From assembly GCF_012524205.1 (NCBI RefSeq), contig NZ_JABACI010000004.1, positions 434,001-498,000 of the forward strand: DNA of 64,000 nucleotides. Direction: 5' to 3'. A program made the position numbers and the translations under genes. Shown here piece by piece: positions 36,082 through 45,134 of the stretch. Every line of letters starts with the position of its first letter. Position 1 is the first letter of the stretch. The notes below the pieces were generated by a model. It saw nothing but the letters and a program-made list of their open reading frames with translations. It made no database searches and was not told the origin of the DNA. Source of the stretch: Microbacterium salsuginis (GTDB taxonomy: Bacteria > Actinomycetota > Actinomycetes > Actinomycetales > Microbacteriaceae).

Positions 36082-37308
36082 TCAGACCGTGGGCACCGCC
36101 AAGAATTCGCGCGCGGCGACCACGAGCGCGTCGACGCCCTGGTTGAGCGTGGGCTGCAGCACCGGGGCGAAATACGGCGAGTGGTTGGTGGGGATGTCGC
36201 GCTCGATCGTGCCGGCGGCGTGCGCGGCCGCGAACGCCTCGGGGTCGGCGCCGCCCCAGAACCAGAAGACCAGGGGCGCACCGGACTCGCGCGCGAACCA
36301 CGAGACGTCCTCGCTGCCGGTGAACATGCCAGGGTCCATCACGGTGCCCGCGCCGAATGCGGTGTCGAACGCGAGGGTCAGGCGTGCGGTGGCCTCGACG
36401 TCGTTGATCGTCGGGGGCAGCGTGTGGTCGGTCACGATGACCGGCGGCTCCTCGGCCCCTGAGGCCTGCGCCTCGGCGCGCACGATGCGCTCGACCTTCT
36501 CGAGCACGGCCGCGCGGGCTTCGTCATCGGGGTAGCGCAGGCTCAGCTCGAGCTTCGCCTCGGCCGGGATGATGTTGTTCTTGAGGCCCGCGTGGATCGA
36601 GCCCACCGTGACCACGGCGACGTCGCGCGGGTCGATCTCGCGCGACACGATGGTCTGCAGCCGCATGACGGTCGCGGCCGCCATCACAACGGGGTCGATC
36701 GTCGCCTGCGGGCGCGAACCGTGACCGCCACGGCCCAGAAGGGTGACGGTGAGGCCGTCGGATGCCGCCATCTGCGTGCCGCTGCGCACGCCGATCGTGC
36801 CCGCGGGAAGGGGCGTGACGTGCTGGCCGAGCACGATGTCGGGCCGCGGGAACCTGTCGAGCACGCCGTCGGCGATCATCGCCTGCGACCCGGCGCCGTA
36901 TTCCTCGGCGGGCTGGAAGACGGCGACGATCGTGCCCGACCAGTGATCCTTGGTGGCGACGAGCCGCTCCAGGGCGCCGAGCAGCGCGGCGACGTGCATG
37001 TCGTGCCCGCACGCGTGCATCACGGGAACGTCCGTGCCGTTCGGGTCGAGCCCGTGCGCGGTGCTGGCGTACTCGAGCCCGGTGCGCTCCTCGACCGGCA
37101 GCGCGTCCATGTCGGCGCGCAGCCACACGACCGGCCCGTCGCCATTGCGGACGACGCCGACGACGCCGGTGCGGCCGATGCCCTCCTCGAACTCGATGCC
37201 GAGCTCTTCCAGGTGCTTCGCGACGACTCCGGCCGTCCGCGTCTCCTGGAAGGACAGTTCCGGATGCCGGTGCAGGTCGATGTAGAGGGCCTCGAGGTCG
37301 ATCGTCAT
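36082..37308 (-). CDS. M20 family amidohydrolase (HipO-like)
   Basis: The 408-residue metallopeptidase-type enzyme hydrolyses N-acyl amino acids or related amides. Metal-site motifs are MHACGHDMHVA, QPAEEYGAG and HVTPLPAG, with a lid domain near residues 190-310 (GRGGHGSRPQATIDP). The substrate cannot be specified. TAGGCT lies 7 nt before the ATG, predicting a leaderless transcript. The 650-bp repeat region begins directly upstream of this promoter. Confidence 0.88.
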   Translation of the reverse strand: MTIDLEALYIDLHRHPELSFQETRTAGVVAKHLEELGIEFEEGIGRTGVVGVVRNGDGPVVWLRADMDALPVEERTGLEYASTAHGLDPNGTDVPVMHACGHDMHVAALLGALERLVATKDHWSGTIVAVFQPAEEYGAGSQAMIADGVLDRFPRPDIVLGQHVTPLPAGTIGVRSGTQMAASDGLTVTLLGRGGHGSRPQATIDPVVMAAATVMRLQTIVSREIDPRDVAVVTVGSIHAGLKNNIIPAEAKLELSLRYPDDEARAAVLEKVERIVRAEAQASGAEEPPVIVTDHTLPPTINDVEATARLTLAFDTAFGAGTVMDPGMFTGSEDVSWFARESGAPLVFWFWGGADPEAFAAAHAAGTIERDIPTNHSPYFAPVLQPTLNQGVDALVVAAREFLAVPTV

Positions 37309-37315
37309 GCGGTCG

Positions 37316-37321
37316 AGCCTA
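37316..37321 (-). promoter_or_regulatory. -10 hexamer of leaderless promoter (M20 gene)
   Basis: TAGGCT on the minus strand, 7 nt before the ATG at 37308. Confidence 0.5.
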
Positions 37322-37426
37322 GCCGCGGCCGCGTCTCACCTCCGCCCCGATTCCTCGGCCCGCCCGGCTCCCCGGCTCGACCCGTTCCTTCGCTCGGCCC
37401 CGGCTCCCCCGGCCCCGCCTCGGCCG

Positions 37427-37482
37427 TTCCCGGCGGGCGGGTCCCGGCGGGCGGGTCCCGGCGGGCGGGTCCCGGCGGGCGG
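37427..37482. repeat. 14-bp minisatellite
   Basis: Four contiguous copies of GTCCCGGCGGGCGG, the first with T in place of the initial G, lie immediately left of the 87-bp elements. Confidence 0.9.
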
Positions 37483-37523
37483 GGCGCGTGCGGCCGGTCC
37501 CGGCGGGCTCGGGTCCGAAGGCT

Positions 37524-37610
37524 GTGCGAAAACACCAGTCGGTGACGACGGCGCGCCGGTGCCGGATGCCGGGGCTCGGCGTGTCGGGCGATGGGCTGGT
37601 GTTTTCGCAC
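37524..37610. repeat. 87-bp inverted-repeat element, copy 1
   Basis: The element is bounded by perfect 15-bp inverted repeats, GTGCGAAAACACCAG (37524-37538) and CTGGTGTTTTCGCAC (37596-37610). The GC-rich interior contains a GGATGCC heptamer. Copies 2 and 3 have identical length; copy 3 differs at 2 positions and copy 2 at 5. Confidence 0.95.
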
Positions 37611-37676
37611 GCAGAGGGGGGTCTGCGGCGGGCGGGCGGGCGTACGGCCGGTCCCGGCGGCTCGGGTCCGAAGGCT

Positions 37677-37763
37677 GTGCGAAAACACCAGTCGGTGACA
37701 ACGGCGCGCCGGTGACGGATGCCGGGGCCCGGCGTGTCGGGCGACGGACTGGTGTTTTCGCAC
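37677..37763. repeat. 87-bp inverted-repeat element, copy 2
   Basis: Same length and orientation as copy 1, starting 153 bp downstream. Here the terminal repeats pair over 17 bp, because GTC follows the left arm core and GAC precedes the right arm. Confidence 0.95.
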
Positions 37764-37830
37764 GCAGAGGTGGGGGCTGCGGCGGGCGGGGCGCGTGCGG
37801 CCGGTCCCGGCGGGCTCGGGTCCGAAGGCT

Positions 37831-37917
37831 GTGCGAAAACACCAGTCGGTGACGACGGCGCGCCGGTGCCGGATGCCGGGGCCCGGCGTGTCGGGCGATG
37901 GACTGGTGTTTTCGCAC
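37831..37917. repeat. 87-bp inverted-repeat element, copy 3
   Basis: Starts 154 bp after copy 2. Terminal repeats pair over 17 bp. The spacers between copies (66-67 bp) are also related, sharing CGGCCGGTCCCGGCGG and CTCGGGTCCGAAGGCT, so the whole is a tandem array of roughly 153-bp units. Confidence 0.95.
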
Positions 37918-37959
37918 GCAGAGGCGGGGGTGCGCGGCGGGGCGCGGGGGCGAGGAGGG

Positions 37960-38979
37960 TCAGGAGGGGAGGCGGGCCGTGGAGCCGCGGACGATCAGCT
38001 CGTACGGCAGCTCCCCGGGCCGGTGGGCCGGGGGCGCGGCCGGAGCGGCCTCCAGCTCGGCGAGGATCGCATCGGCGGCGCGCTCGCCCTGCCCGAGCGG
38101 GAACTGGTCGACCGTCGTCAGCCGGAAGAACTCGCCCAGCTCGTGGCCGTCGATGCCGACGACCGACAGGTCCTCGGGCACGCGGTAGCCGAGTTCGCGC
38201 GCGGCCAGCAGCGCCCCGATCGCCATCTCGTCGGATGCCGCGAAGATGGCGGTCGGCCGCCCGCCGGGCTTGCCCAGCAGCTGCTTGGCGGCGCGGAAGC
38301 CGCCCTCGATGGTGAAGTCGGCCGGCTCGAAGAGCGACGGCTTGACCGGGATGCCCGCATCCGCCAGCGCCTGCTCGAAGCCCTGCCGCCGGTGGGTCGG
38401 GATGTGGAAGTCGATGTCGAACTCGGGACTCGCCCCGATATGCGCGATCTCGCGGTGCCCCAGAGCCAGGAGGTGCTCGGTCGCCAGGCGTGCGACCGCG
38501 ACGTCGTCGACGGTCAGGGTGGTCAGGCGCGGGTTGGGCCCCCCGATCGCGATGACCGGCAGGTCCAGCTCGAGCAGACGCCCGGTCTCTTCCTCGCCGA
38601 GCTCGATCGAGATCGCGATCACGCCGTCTACCCGCTGGCGACGCAGGAACGTGTCGAACACATCGTGACGCTCGGCACGGTCGGCGGTGAGGCTGTACAG
38701 CGTGATGTCGTAGCCGCGACGCATGAGCGCCGAGGCGATGCCGCTCAGCACCGTCGAGAAGAACCACCGGTCGAGGAACGGCACGAGCACCCCGATGTTG
38801 CGGGTGCGCCCGGACGCGAGGCTCGACGCCGATGCCGACACGACGTAGCCGAGGCTCTTCGCGGCGGCCTCGACCTTGGCCTTGGCGGCGACCGAGACGT
38901 GGCCGCGCCCGCTCAGCGCGCGCGAGACGGTCGCGGTCGAGACGCCCGCAGCGCGGGCCACCTCATCGATGCTGACCAC
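37960..38979 (-). CDS. LacI family transcriptional regulator
   Basis: The 339-residue repressor has an N-terminal HTH (IDEVARAAGVSTATVSRAL), a hinge with SLASGRTRNIGVLVPFLD and a periplasmic-binding-protein-like effector domain. It begins at a GTG 42 nt downstream of the GH13 gene on the same strand, so it is in the alpha-glucosidase operon. It probably binds the TGCAAGCGCTTACA palindrome in front of that gene. GAGAGGG precedes the GTG. Confidence 0.9.
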   Translation of the reverse strand: MVSIDEVARAAGVSTATVSRALSGRGHVSVAAKAKVEAAAKSLGYVVSASASSLASGRTRNIGVLVPFLDRWFFSTVLSGIASALMRRGYDITLYSLTADRAERHDVFDTFLRRQRVDGVIAISIELGEEETGRLLELDLPVIAIGGPNPRLTTLTVDDVAVARLATEHLLALGHREIAHIGASPEFDIDFHIPTHRRQGFEQALADAGIPVKPSLFEPADFTIEGGFRAAKQLLGKPGGRPTAIFAASDEMAIGALLAARELGYRVPEDLSVVGIDGHELGEFFRLTTVDQFPLGQGERAADAILAELEAAPAAPPAHRPGELPYELIVRGSTARLPS

Positions 38980-39021
38980 GTCGTCACCCTCTCATGCGCG
39001 CGGAGCCGGACCCCGCGCCGC

Positions 39022-40704
39022 TCAGTCGATCGCGAGCCAGACCGTCGTGTCGACGGGGAGCTCGCCGCCGTCGACGGGACCGCTCGACGCGATCACGATA
39101 CCCTTCGGCAGCGGGATCGCCGTCGAGCCGGTGTTCGCGATCACCTGGACATTCCCGTTTCGGAATGCCACGGCATCCGTCCCGAACCCGTGGATCCACT
39201 CGAGCGTGCCCGCGCCGAGGTCGCGCGAGCGGCGCTCGGCCAGCAGCAGGCGGTACAGCTCGAGGGTCGAGCCGGCGACGCCGACCTGGGCATCGCGGGC
39301 GAGCTCGGCCCACTCGGCGGGCTGGGGCAGCCACGATGCACCGGACGGGCTGAAACCGTAGGCCGGGGCATCCGTCTTCCACGGAATCGGCACGCGGCAG
39401 CCGTCGCGTCCGTACCGCTCGCCGTTCGTGCGGAACCACGTCGGATCCTGCCGGGCGTCGCCGGGGATGTCGATGACCTCGGGCAGTCCGAGCTCCTCGC
39501 CCTGATAGAGGTAGGCCGAGCCCGGCAGCGCCAACATGAGCGCCGTCGCGGCGCGCGCGCGGCGCAGACCGACGTCGGCGATGGGCTTGCCGGGGGAGTC
39601 CGGGCCGATGCCGTGCCCCTGCGGGTTCTCGGCGGTCAGCGCCAGGCGCGATGCGTGCCGCACGACGTCGTGGTTCGACAGCACCCACGTCGCGGGGGCA
39701 CCGACGCCGCCGAACGCGCGCAGCGACTCGGCGATGACCTCGCGCAGCTCGCCGGCGTTCCACTCGGTCTGCAGGTACGGGAAGTTGAAGGCCTGGTGCA
39801 TCTCGTCCGACCGCACCCACTGCGCGGTGCGGTCGGCGGTCGGCAGCCACGCCTCGGCCGCGAGCGCGCGATCGCCCTCGTACTCGTGCATGATCGTGCG
39901 CCAGTCGCGGTACACCTCGTGCACGCCCTCCTGGCCCCAGTACGGCACGTTCTCCTCTTCGCCGCCCATGGACCCCGCCTCGGGGTCGGGGATGTAATCG
40001 GGCAGGCCCTCGGCCTTGACGAGGCCGTGGGCGACGTCCACACGGAAGCCGTCGACGCCGCGGTCGAGCCAGAAGCGAAGGATGCGGCGGAACTCCTCGC
40101 GCACCTCTTCGTTCGACCAGTCGAAGTCGGGCTGCGACGAGTCGAACAGGTGCAGGTACCACTGGCCGGGGGTGCCGTCCGCCTCGACGACACGCGTCCA
40201 CGCGGGCCCGCCGAAGACCGAGTCCCAGTTGTTGGGGGGCAGTTCGCCGTGCTCGCCCTTGCCGTCGCGGAACATGTAGCGCGCGCGCTCGGGGCTGCTG
40301 GGAGCGGCCGCCAGCGCCTGCTGGAACCACTCGTGCTGAGCGGACGAGTGGTTGGGGACGAGGTCGACGATGACCCGGATGCCGCGGTCATGCGCGGCCG
40401 CGAGCATCGTGTCGAAGTCGGCCAGGGTGCCGAAGAGCGGGTCGACGTCGCAGTAGTCGCTGACGTCGTAGCCGGCGTCCTTCTGCGGCGAGCGCTGGAA
40501 CGGGCTCAGCCAGATCGCGTCGATGCCCAGCGCAGCCAGGTCGTCGAGGTGCGACGTGATGCCGGGAAGATCGCCGATGCCGTCGCCCGACGCATCCGCG
40601 AACGAGCGGGGGTAGATCTGGTAGATGACGGCGGTGCGCCACCACTCGCCGCCGATCGGGGCGAGGAACGCATCCGTGCGCTCTGCGGTCTCTGCGGAAG
40701 TCAT
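39022..40704 (-). CDS. GH13 alpha-glucosidase (oligo-1,6/maltodextrin type)
   Basis: The 560-residue cytoplasmic enzyme has GH13 regions I-IV: VIVDLVPNHSS, GFRVDVAHG with nucleophile Asp223, AAEAWL with the acid/base Glu, and VLSNHDVVRH. It should hydrolyse alpha-linked glucosides or maltodextrins, but sugar specificity is not certain. The start MTSAETAERT at 40704 is preferred because TACACT lies 6 nt upstream. A LacI-type palindrome directly precedes that hexamer. It is followed by its probable repressor. Confidence 0.92.
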   Translation of the reverse strand: MTSAETAERTDAFLAPIGGEWWRTAVIYQIYPRSFADASGDGIGDLPGITSHLDDLAALGIDAIWLSPFQRSPQKDAGYDVSDYCDVDPLFGTLADFDTMLAAAHDRGIRVIVDLVPNHSSAQHEWFQQALAAAPSSPERARYMFRDGKGEHGELPPNNWDSVFGGPAWTRVVEADGTPGQWYLHLFDSSQPDFDWSNEEVREEFRRILRFWLDRGVDGFRVDVAHGLVKAEGLPDYIPDPEAGSMGGEEENVPYWGQEGVHEVYRDWRTIMHEYEGDRALAAEAWLPTADRTAQWVRSDEMHQAFNFPYLQTEWNAGELREVIAESLRAFGGVGAPATWVLSNHDVVRHASRLALTAENPQGHGIGPDSPGKPIADVGLRRARAATALMLALPGSAYLYQGEELGLPEVIDIPGDARQDPTWFRTNGERYGRDGCRVPIPWKTDAPAYGFSPSGASWLPQPAEWAELARDAQVGVAGSTLELYRLLLAERRSRDLGAGTLEWIHGFGTDAVAFRNGNVQVIANTGSTAIPLPKGIVIASSGPVDGGELPVDTTVWLAID

Positions 40705-40710
40705 CGGGCC

Positions 40711-40731
40711 AGTGTACTGCAAGCGCTTACA
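40711..40731 (-). promoter_or_regulatory. Leaderless promoter with LacI-type operator (GH13 gene)
   Basis: On the minus strand TACACT (40716-40711) lies 6 nt before the ATG. The palindrome TGTAAGCGCTTGCA (40731-40718) ends one base before it, in the -35/-10 spacer, where repressor binding would block RNA polymerase. Confidence 0.72.
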
Positions 40732-40738
40732 CTCCCTT

Positions 40739-40760
40739 CGCCGACCGGTCGGCGTAGGGT
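40739..40760 (+). promoter_or_regulatory. Leaderless apt promoter with adjoining palindrome
   Basis: The perfect 16-bp palindrome CGCCGACCGGTCGGCG (40739-40754) directly abuts TAGGGT (40755-40760), which lies 6 nt before the GTG of apt. The palindrome may be an operator; no candidate regulator is known. Confidence 0.5.
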
Positions 40761-40766
40761 TGTGCG

Positions 40767-41285
40767 GTGCCCTCAGAAGCCGTCACCCGCGCCGAATCCC
40801 TCATCCGGACGATCCCCGACTATCCGGAACCGGGAGTGCTCTTCCGCGACATCACGCCGCTGCTGGCAGATGCCCGCGCGCTGCGCGCCGTCATCCACGC
40901 CATGATCGCGCCGTTCGACGGATCGTTCGACGTCGTCGCCGGAGTCGAGGCGCGCGGGTTCCTGCTCGCCGGCGCGGCCGCGATGGAGGCGGGTGCCGGC
41001 CTGGTGCCGATCCGCAAGGCGGGCAAGCTGCCCCGGCCCGCGGCATCCGTCTCGTACGCACTCGAGTACGGCACGGCCACCATCGAGGCCCACGACGACA
41101 TCGCGAACGGGGCGCGGGTGCTGCTGGTCGACGACGTGCTCGCCACCGGAGGGACCCTCGTCGCCGCGCACGAGCTCGTCGAGACTCTGGGCGGCGAGGT
41201 CGTGGGCACCGCGGTGCTCATGGAGCTGACCGGACTCGGCGGGCGCGCGCTCGTCGGCGACGTGCACACCGTCTTCACCGCCTGA
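40767..41285 (+). CDS. apt: Adenine phosphoribosyltransferase
   Basis: The 172-residue salvage enzyme makes AMP from adenine and PRPP. It carries the PRPP-binding motif VLLVDDVLATGGT and the adenine PRTase opening IRTIPDYPEPGVLFRDITPLL. GTG is the start, and a TAGGGT hexamer 6 nt upstream predicts a leaderless mRNA. It diverges from the GH13 gene across 62 bp that hold both promoters. Confidence 0.95.
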   Translation: MPSEAVTRAESLIRTIPDYPEPGVLFRDITPLLADARALRAVIHAMIAPFDGSFDVVAGVEARGFLLAGAAAMEAGAGLVPIRKAGKLPRPAASVSYALEYGTATIEAHDDIANGARVLLVDDVLATGGTLVAAHELVETLGGEVVGTAVLMELTGLGGRALVGDVHTVFTA

Positions 41286-41309
41286 CGCCGCCGCGGCGGG
41301 CCGCCCGGC

Positions 41310-41780
41310 TCAGCCCAGGAGCGTGGCGATCAGGATGCCGGCACCCACGAAGGCGGCCAACCCCCGCACGTGATTGCCCCGCGTCCACTGCCGCACGATG
41401 AGCCGCCACTCCTCCAGGTCGGCCGGTCGTGCCGGATCGAGGGCCTCGATGCGCGTGTTCCGCGGGATGTGGAACGCGGCCGTGATGACGAGGTGCGCCG
41501 CGATCAGAACATCGCCGGCGACCCGCCAGACCGAGATCGCGGCGTCCCACGCCACGAACTCGGCGACCGCCGACGCGACTGCCACCAGTGCCGACCCGAC
41601 GAAGAGGAGGAAGAACGGCGGGCGGATCGAGCGGTTGATCGACTGCATCGCCGTGAGCGCCTCGGTGTCGGGCCGGCGGACGAGCCCCGGCATGACGAGC
41701 CACGAGAACCCCAGGTAGACGCCGGCCACCGCGCCACCGAGGAGAGCGGATGCCGCGGCGAGCAGCTCTTGCGGGCTCAC
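41310..41780 (-). CDS. Anthrone oxygenase-like (DUF1772) membrane protein
   Basis: The 156-residue protein has four hydrophobic helices with VYLGFSWLVMPGL and AMQSINRSI near the N-terminus and FHIPRNTRIEAL in the middle. These fit the DUF1772/anthrone oxygenase group. The role in bacteria is mostly unknown. The GTG start overlaps the stop of the upstream VOC gene (GTGA), which fixes it; the longer frame upstream is a shadow of that gene. Confidence 0.72.
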   Translation of the reverse strand: MSPQELLAAASALLGGAVAGVYLGFSWLVMPGLVRRPDTEALTAMQSINRSIRPPFFLLFVGSALVAVASAVAEFVAWDAAISVWRVAGDVLIAAHLVITAAFHIPRNTRIEALDPARPADLEEWRLIVRQWTRGNHVRGLAAFVGAGILIATLLG

Positions 41781-42109
41781 TGCGCGTCGGGCATGTCGAA
41801 GACGTAGAACGCGTTGCCGCCGGCGCCCTCGAATCCGGCGACCGAGCCGCCGGGGATCCCGTATCGAGGCACGACGATCGGCACGGCCGGGTGTGCCTCG
41901 ATCCACGCCGTGACGCTCTCGACGAGGTACATCGGCCCGGCCGGCTCATCCGTGCGGGCCACCATGACCTGCGCCGAGCGATCCGGAAGCCAGAACGCGA
42001 CGGTGTCGTCGCTCTCGCGCCAGGCCTCCTCCCAACCGAGCTCGTCGCGGAAGAAAGTCACTCCGTCATCGAGCGCGGCGACGGGGTGGTACAGGTAGGT
42101 GAGTTTCAC
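41777..42109 (-). CDS. VOC/glyoxalase-like protein
   Basis: The 110-residue single-module protein has the VOC pattern: LTYLYHPVAALDDGVTFFRDELG at the start (about 23 residues, split here by family turn) and a GNAFYVFD end strand. Whether it binds metal is unclear. The start is GTG with GGAG about 7 nt upstream. It is translationally coupled to the DUF1772 gene. Confidence 0.72.
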   Translation of the reverse strand: MKLTYLYHPVAALDDGVTFFRDELGWEEAWRESDDTVAFWLPDRSAQVMVARTDEPAGPMYLVESVTAWIEAHPAVPIVVPRYGIPGGSVAGFEGAGGNAFYVFDMPDAQ

Positions 42110-42190
42110 GACGGCTCCGTCCGGTCACGTCTGGTCGCTCGAAGTATAGGGACCGCGTCCGACGCGGGCGACGGCCTCGCCCGACCGGCG

Positions 42191-42616
42191 TCACTGCAGG
42201 CAGAACTCGTTGCCCTCCGGATCCCGCAGCTGGTAGTACACCTCGGGCCACGGCCCCCATGGCCGGTCGACCAGCCGCACCACCTCGGCGCCGAGTCCGA
42301 CGAGCCGGTCCTTCTCGGCGTCCAGCTCCTCGCGGGTGGGGACGCGACCCGAGACGGCCTGGACGTCGAGGTGGATGCGGTTGCGTCCGCGCTTGGGCGT
42401 GTCGGCGTGATGGAAGTAGAGGCGGGGACCCTTGCCTTCCGGGTCTTCGGCGAGAGCCCGCTTGGCGAGGTCGCTCTCGGTCAGGCCCGAGGCGAGCAGG
42501 TCCGCCTTCATCGGATCCTCCCACTCGAGCCTCGGGTACCCGAAGACGTCGGACCAGAAGTGGGCGAGCCGCCGAGGGTCCTCCGCGTAGAACGTGATGT
42601 TGCCCAGCACCGGCAT
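42191..42616 (-). CDS. VOC family protein (glyoxalase/bleomycin-resistance-like)
   Basis: The 141-residue protein has two beta-alpha-beta-beta-beta repeats: NITFYAEDPRRLAHFWSDVFG, then RIHLDVQAVS and a C-terminal LRDPEGNEFCLQ strand typical of the fold. Enzyme activity or ligand is unknown. AAAGGAG precedes the ATG. It is a separate unit from the upstream VOC gene and converges with nothing. Confidence 0.8.
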   Translation of the reverse strand: MPVLGNITFYAEDPRRLAHFWSDVFGYPRLEWEDPMKADLLASGLTESDLAKRALAEDPEGKGPRLYFHHADTPKRGRNRIHLDVQAVSGRVPTREELDAEKDRLVGLGAEVVRLVDRPWGPWPEVYYQLRDPEGNEFCLQ

Positions 42617-42688
42617 CCGTGAGCTCCTTTGCGACGCGGCCCCTGGCCGACACGGTACGCGCGGCCCGCACGCAGCGGAAGCGGGAGC

Positions 42689-43621
42689 TCAGGCGCCGAG
42701 GACGACGTTGATCGGGGGCTCGCCGGCCGCGAGGCGCTCGATCTGCGTGCGCACGAGGCGCGCGATGCGCGGACGCATGGCGGTCGACGCGCCGCCGACG
42801 TGCGGCGAGATGAGGACGCCCGGAAGACCCCAGAGCGGATGGCCCTCGGGCAGCGGCTCGGGGTCGGTCACGTCCAGCGCCGCGCGGATGCGTCCGCGGC
42901 GCGCGTGATCCACCAGCGCGTCGGTGTCGATGAGCGTGCCGCGCCCCACGTTCACGATGAGGGCGCCGTCCGGCAGCGCCGAGAGGAAGGCGTCGTCGAC
43001 GATGCCGCGGGTGCTCTCGCCGCCCGGCAGCGACACGATGACGATCTCGGCCTGGGGGAGCAGCGCGGGCAGCTCGTCGACGCCGTGCACCGGCATCCCG
43101 TCTTCCTCCCGTGCCCGTGACGCGACGGCGGTGAGCTGCACCTCGAAACCGGACAGCCGCGCGGCGACGGCCTTGCCGACACCGCCGTATCCCAGCAGCA
43201 GCACGCGGCGATCGGCGAGGCTCTCGGCGAAGACGGGCGACCAGCGGCCGGCGGCCGTGTCGACCGCGAAGGCGTCGATGTGCCGCTGCGCCGCGAGTGC
43301 GAGCGCCACCGCGAGCTCGGCGGTCGACGTCTCGTGCACCGAGGCGGCGTTGGCGAACAGCAGTCCGTCGGGCAGCACGTCGGCGACGCCGTCGTACCCG
43401 ATGGACTGGCCCTGGACCAGGCCGACCTCGACGCCCTCGAGGCGTGCGAGCACGCGGGTCATCGTCATGTAGGGCGGCACGACCATGTCGAAGCGCTCTC
43501 GCGGGGCGGCGGCATCCATCGGCCACACCACGACCTCCACGCCGTCGGGCGTCGCGCCGATGTCGGCGGCCAGCTGCTCGGTGGGGACACTGACGACGAG
43601 ATTCCGGATGCCGCTGCTCAC
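42689..43621 (-). CDS. 2-hydroxyacid dehydrogenase (D-isomer type)
   Basis: The 310-residue NAD-dependent enzyme has a Rossmann motif VLLLGYGGVGKAVA and the family pattern NVGRGTLIDTDAL with catalytic Arg/His region ISPHVGGAS. It could act on glyoxylate, hydroxypyruvate or another 2-ketoacid. The start is the GTG at 43621, supported by TAGCGT 7 nt upstream; the frame continues 27 codons further without support. Confidence 0.87.
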   Translation of the reverse strand: MSSGIRNLVVSVPTEQLAADIGATPDGVEVVVWPMDAAAPRERFDMVVPPYMTMTRVLARLEGVEVGLVQGQSIGYDGVADVLPDGLLFANAASVHETSTAELAVALALAAQRHIDAFAVDTAAGRWSPVFAESLADRRVLLLGYGGVGKAVAARLSGFEVQLTAVASRAREEDGMPVHGVDELPALLPQAEIVIVSLPGGESTRGIVDDAFLSALPDGALIVNVGRGTLIDTDALVDHARRGRIRAALDVTDPEPLPEGHPLWGLPGVLISPHVGGASTAMRPRIARLVRTQIERLAAGEPPINVVLGA

Positions 43622-43628
43622 GGCATCC

Positions 43629-43634
43629 ACGCTA
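43629..43634 (-). promoter_or_regulatory. -10 hexamer of leaderless promoter (2-hydroxyacid dehydrogenase)
   Basis: TAGCGT on the minus strand, 7 nt before the GTG. The 7-nt gap is itself a GGATGCC heptamer. Confidence 0.5.
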
Positions 43635-43685
43635 CCGGGGCTGCGGAGGGCTAGAGTTCGGGCAACCGGACGCAAGGAGGCGGAG

Positions 43686-44117
43686 ATGGTTCCCGAGATC
43701 AACTACTGGGCGGTGCTGCTGGCCACGGCCTCGAGCATGGTCGTCGGCTCGATCTGGTACACGCCGAAGGTGTTCGGCACGCGCTGGGCGAGGCTCGCGA
43801 AGGTCGACATGGACCAGCCGGGCGCGAGCGCGGTGATCCCGATCGTGGTCACGCTGATCGTGAGCTTCATCACCGCGTGGGTGCTCGCCGGCGCGTCATC
43901 GATCGCGTGGCACTTCTACGGCGGCGGCTACCTGCTCGCCGCGCTCGGCACGGCGGTCATCCTGTGGGCGGGCTTCACGGCCGCGCGGTTCATCACCCAC
44001 GACGCGTTCGAGGGCCGGCCGAGCTCGCTGACCGTGCTGAACATCGCGCACGAGCTCGTGACCCTCGTGATCATGGGCGTGATCATCGGCGTCTGGCCAC
44101 CGGCGGGAACGGTCTGA
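43686..44117 (+). CDS. DUF1761 family membrane protein
   Basis: The 143-residue protein has about four hydrophobic helices and the DUF1761 opening NYWAVLLATASSMVVGSIWYTP. Function is unknown. AAGGAGG lies a few bases before the ATG, and TAGAGT further upstream is a likely -10. The open frame starts earlier, but only the region after this ATG resembles the family. Confidence 0.75.
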   Translation: MVPEINYWAVLLATASSMVVGSIWYTPKVFGTRWARLAKVDMDQPGASAVIPIVVTLIVSFITAWVLAGASSIAWHFYGGGYLLAALGTAVILWAGFTAARFITHDAFEGRPSSLTVLNIAHELVTLVIMGVIIGVWPPAGTV

Positions 44118-44146
44118 CCGACCGCCACGAGGTGCCCGGTTCGGGC

Positions 44147-44850
<704 letters not shown>

Positions 44851-44854
<4 letters not shown>

Positions 44855-45099
44855 TCGACCACCTCGACGGCGACGACGTCCTCGATCACCGCGTTCGAGA
44901 GGATCTCGTCGGCGATACGGCGGGCGGTCGCGAGCACATCGTCGTCGACCTCGCCCTCGACGGTCAGCTCGAACCGCTTGCCGATGCGCACCGCGCTGAA
45001 GGCGTCGACGCCCAGGCGCGAGAGGGCTCCGGTGACGGCCTTGCCCTGCGGGTCCAGCAGCTCGGCCTTGGGCATGACGTCGACGACGATGGTGGGCAT
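44851..45099 (-). CDS. purS: Phosphoribosylformylglycinamidine synthase subunit PurS
   Basis: The 82-residue subunit ([20 protein letters not shown]) bridges PurL and PurQ and channels ammonia in small-PurL organisms. Length and the LDPQGKAV and FELTVEG segments match the family. AGGAGG precedes the ATG. The gene is coupled to purQ. Confidence 0.95.
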
Positions 45100-45134
45100 C
45101 TCGATCCTCCTGGCGGCCGCAGGCCGCAGCTATC

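Noticed and set aside
37524..37917. CRISPR array
   Set aside because: Repeats are 87 bp, far too long, the spacers are related to each other and no cas gene is present.
37307..37959. Coding frames across the 87-bp repeat array
   Set aside because: They repeat the same Gly/Arg/Pro-rich peptide because of the DNA repeat and lack start signals.
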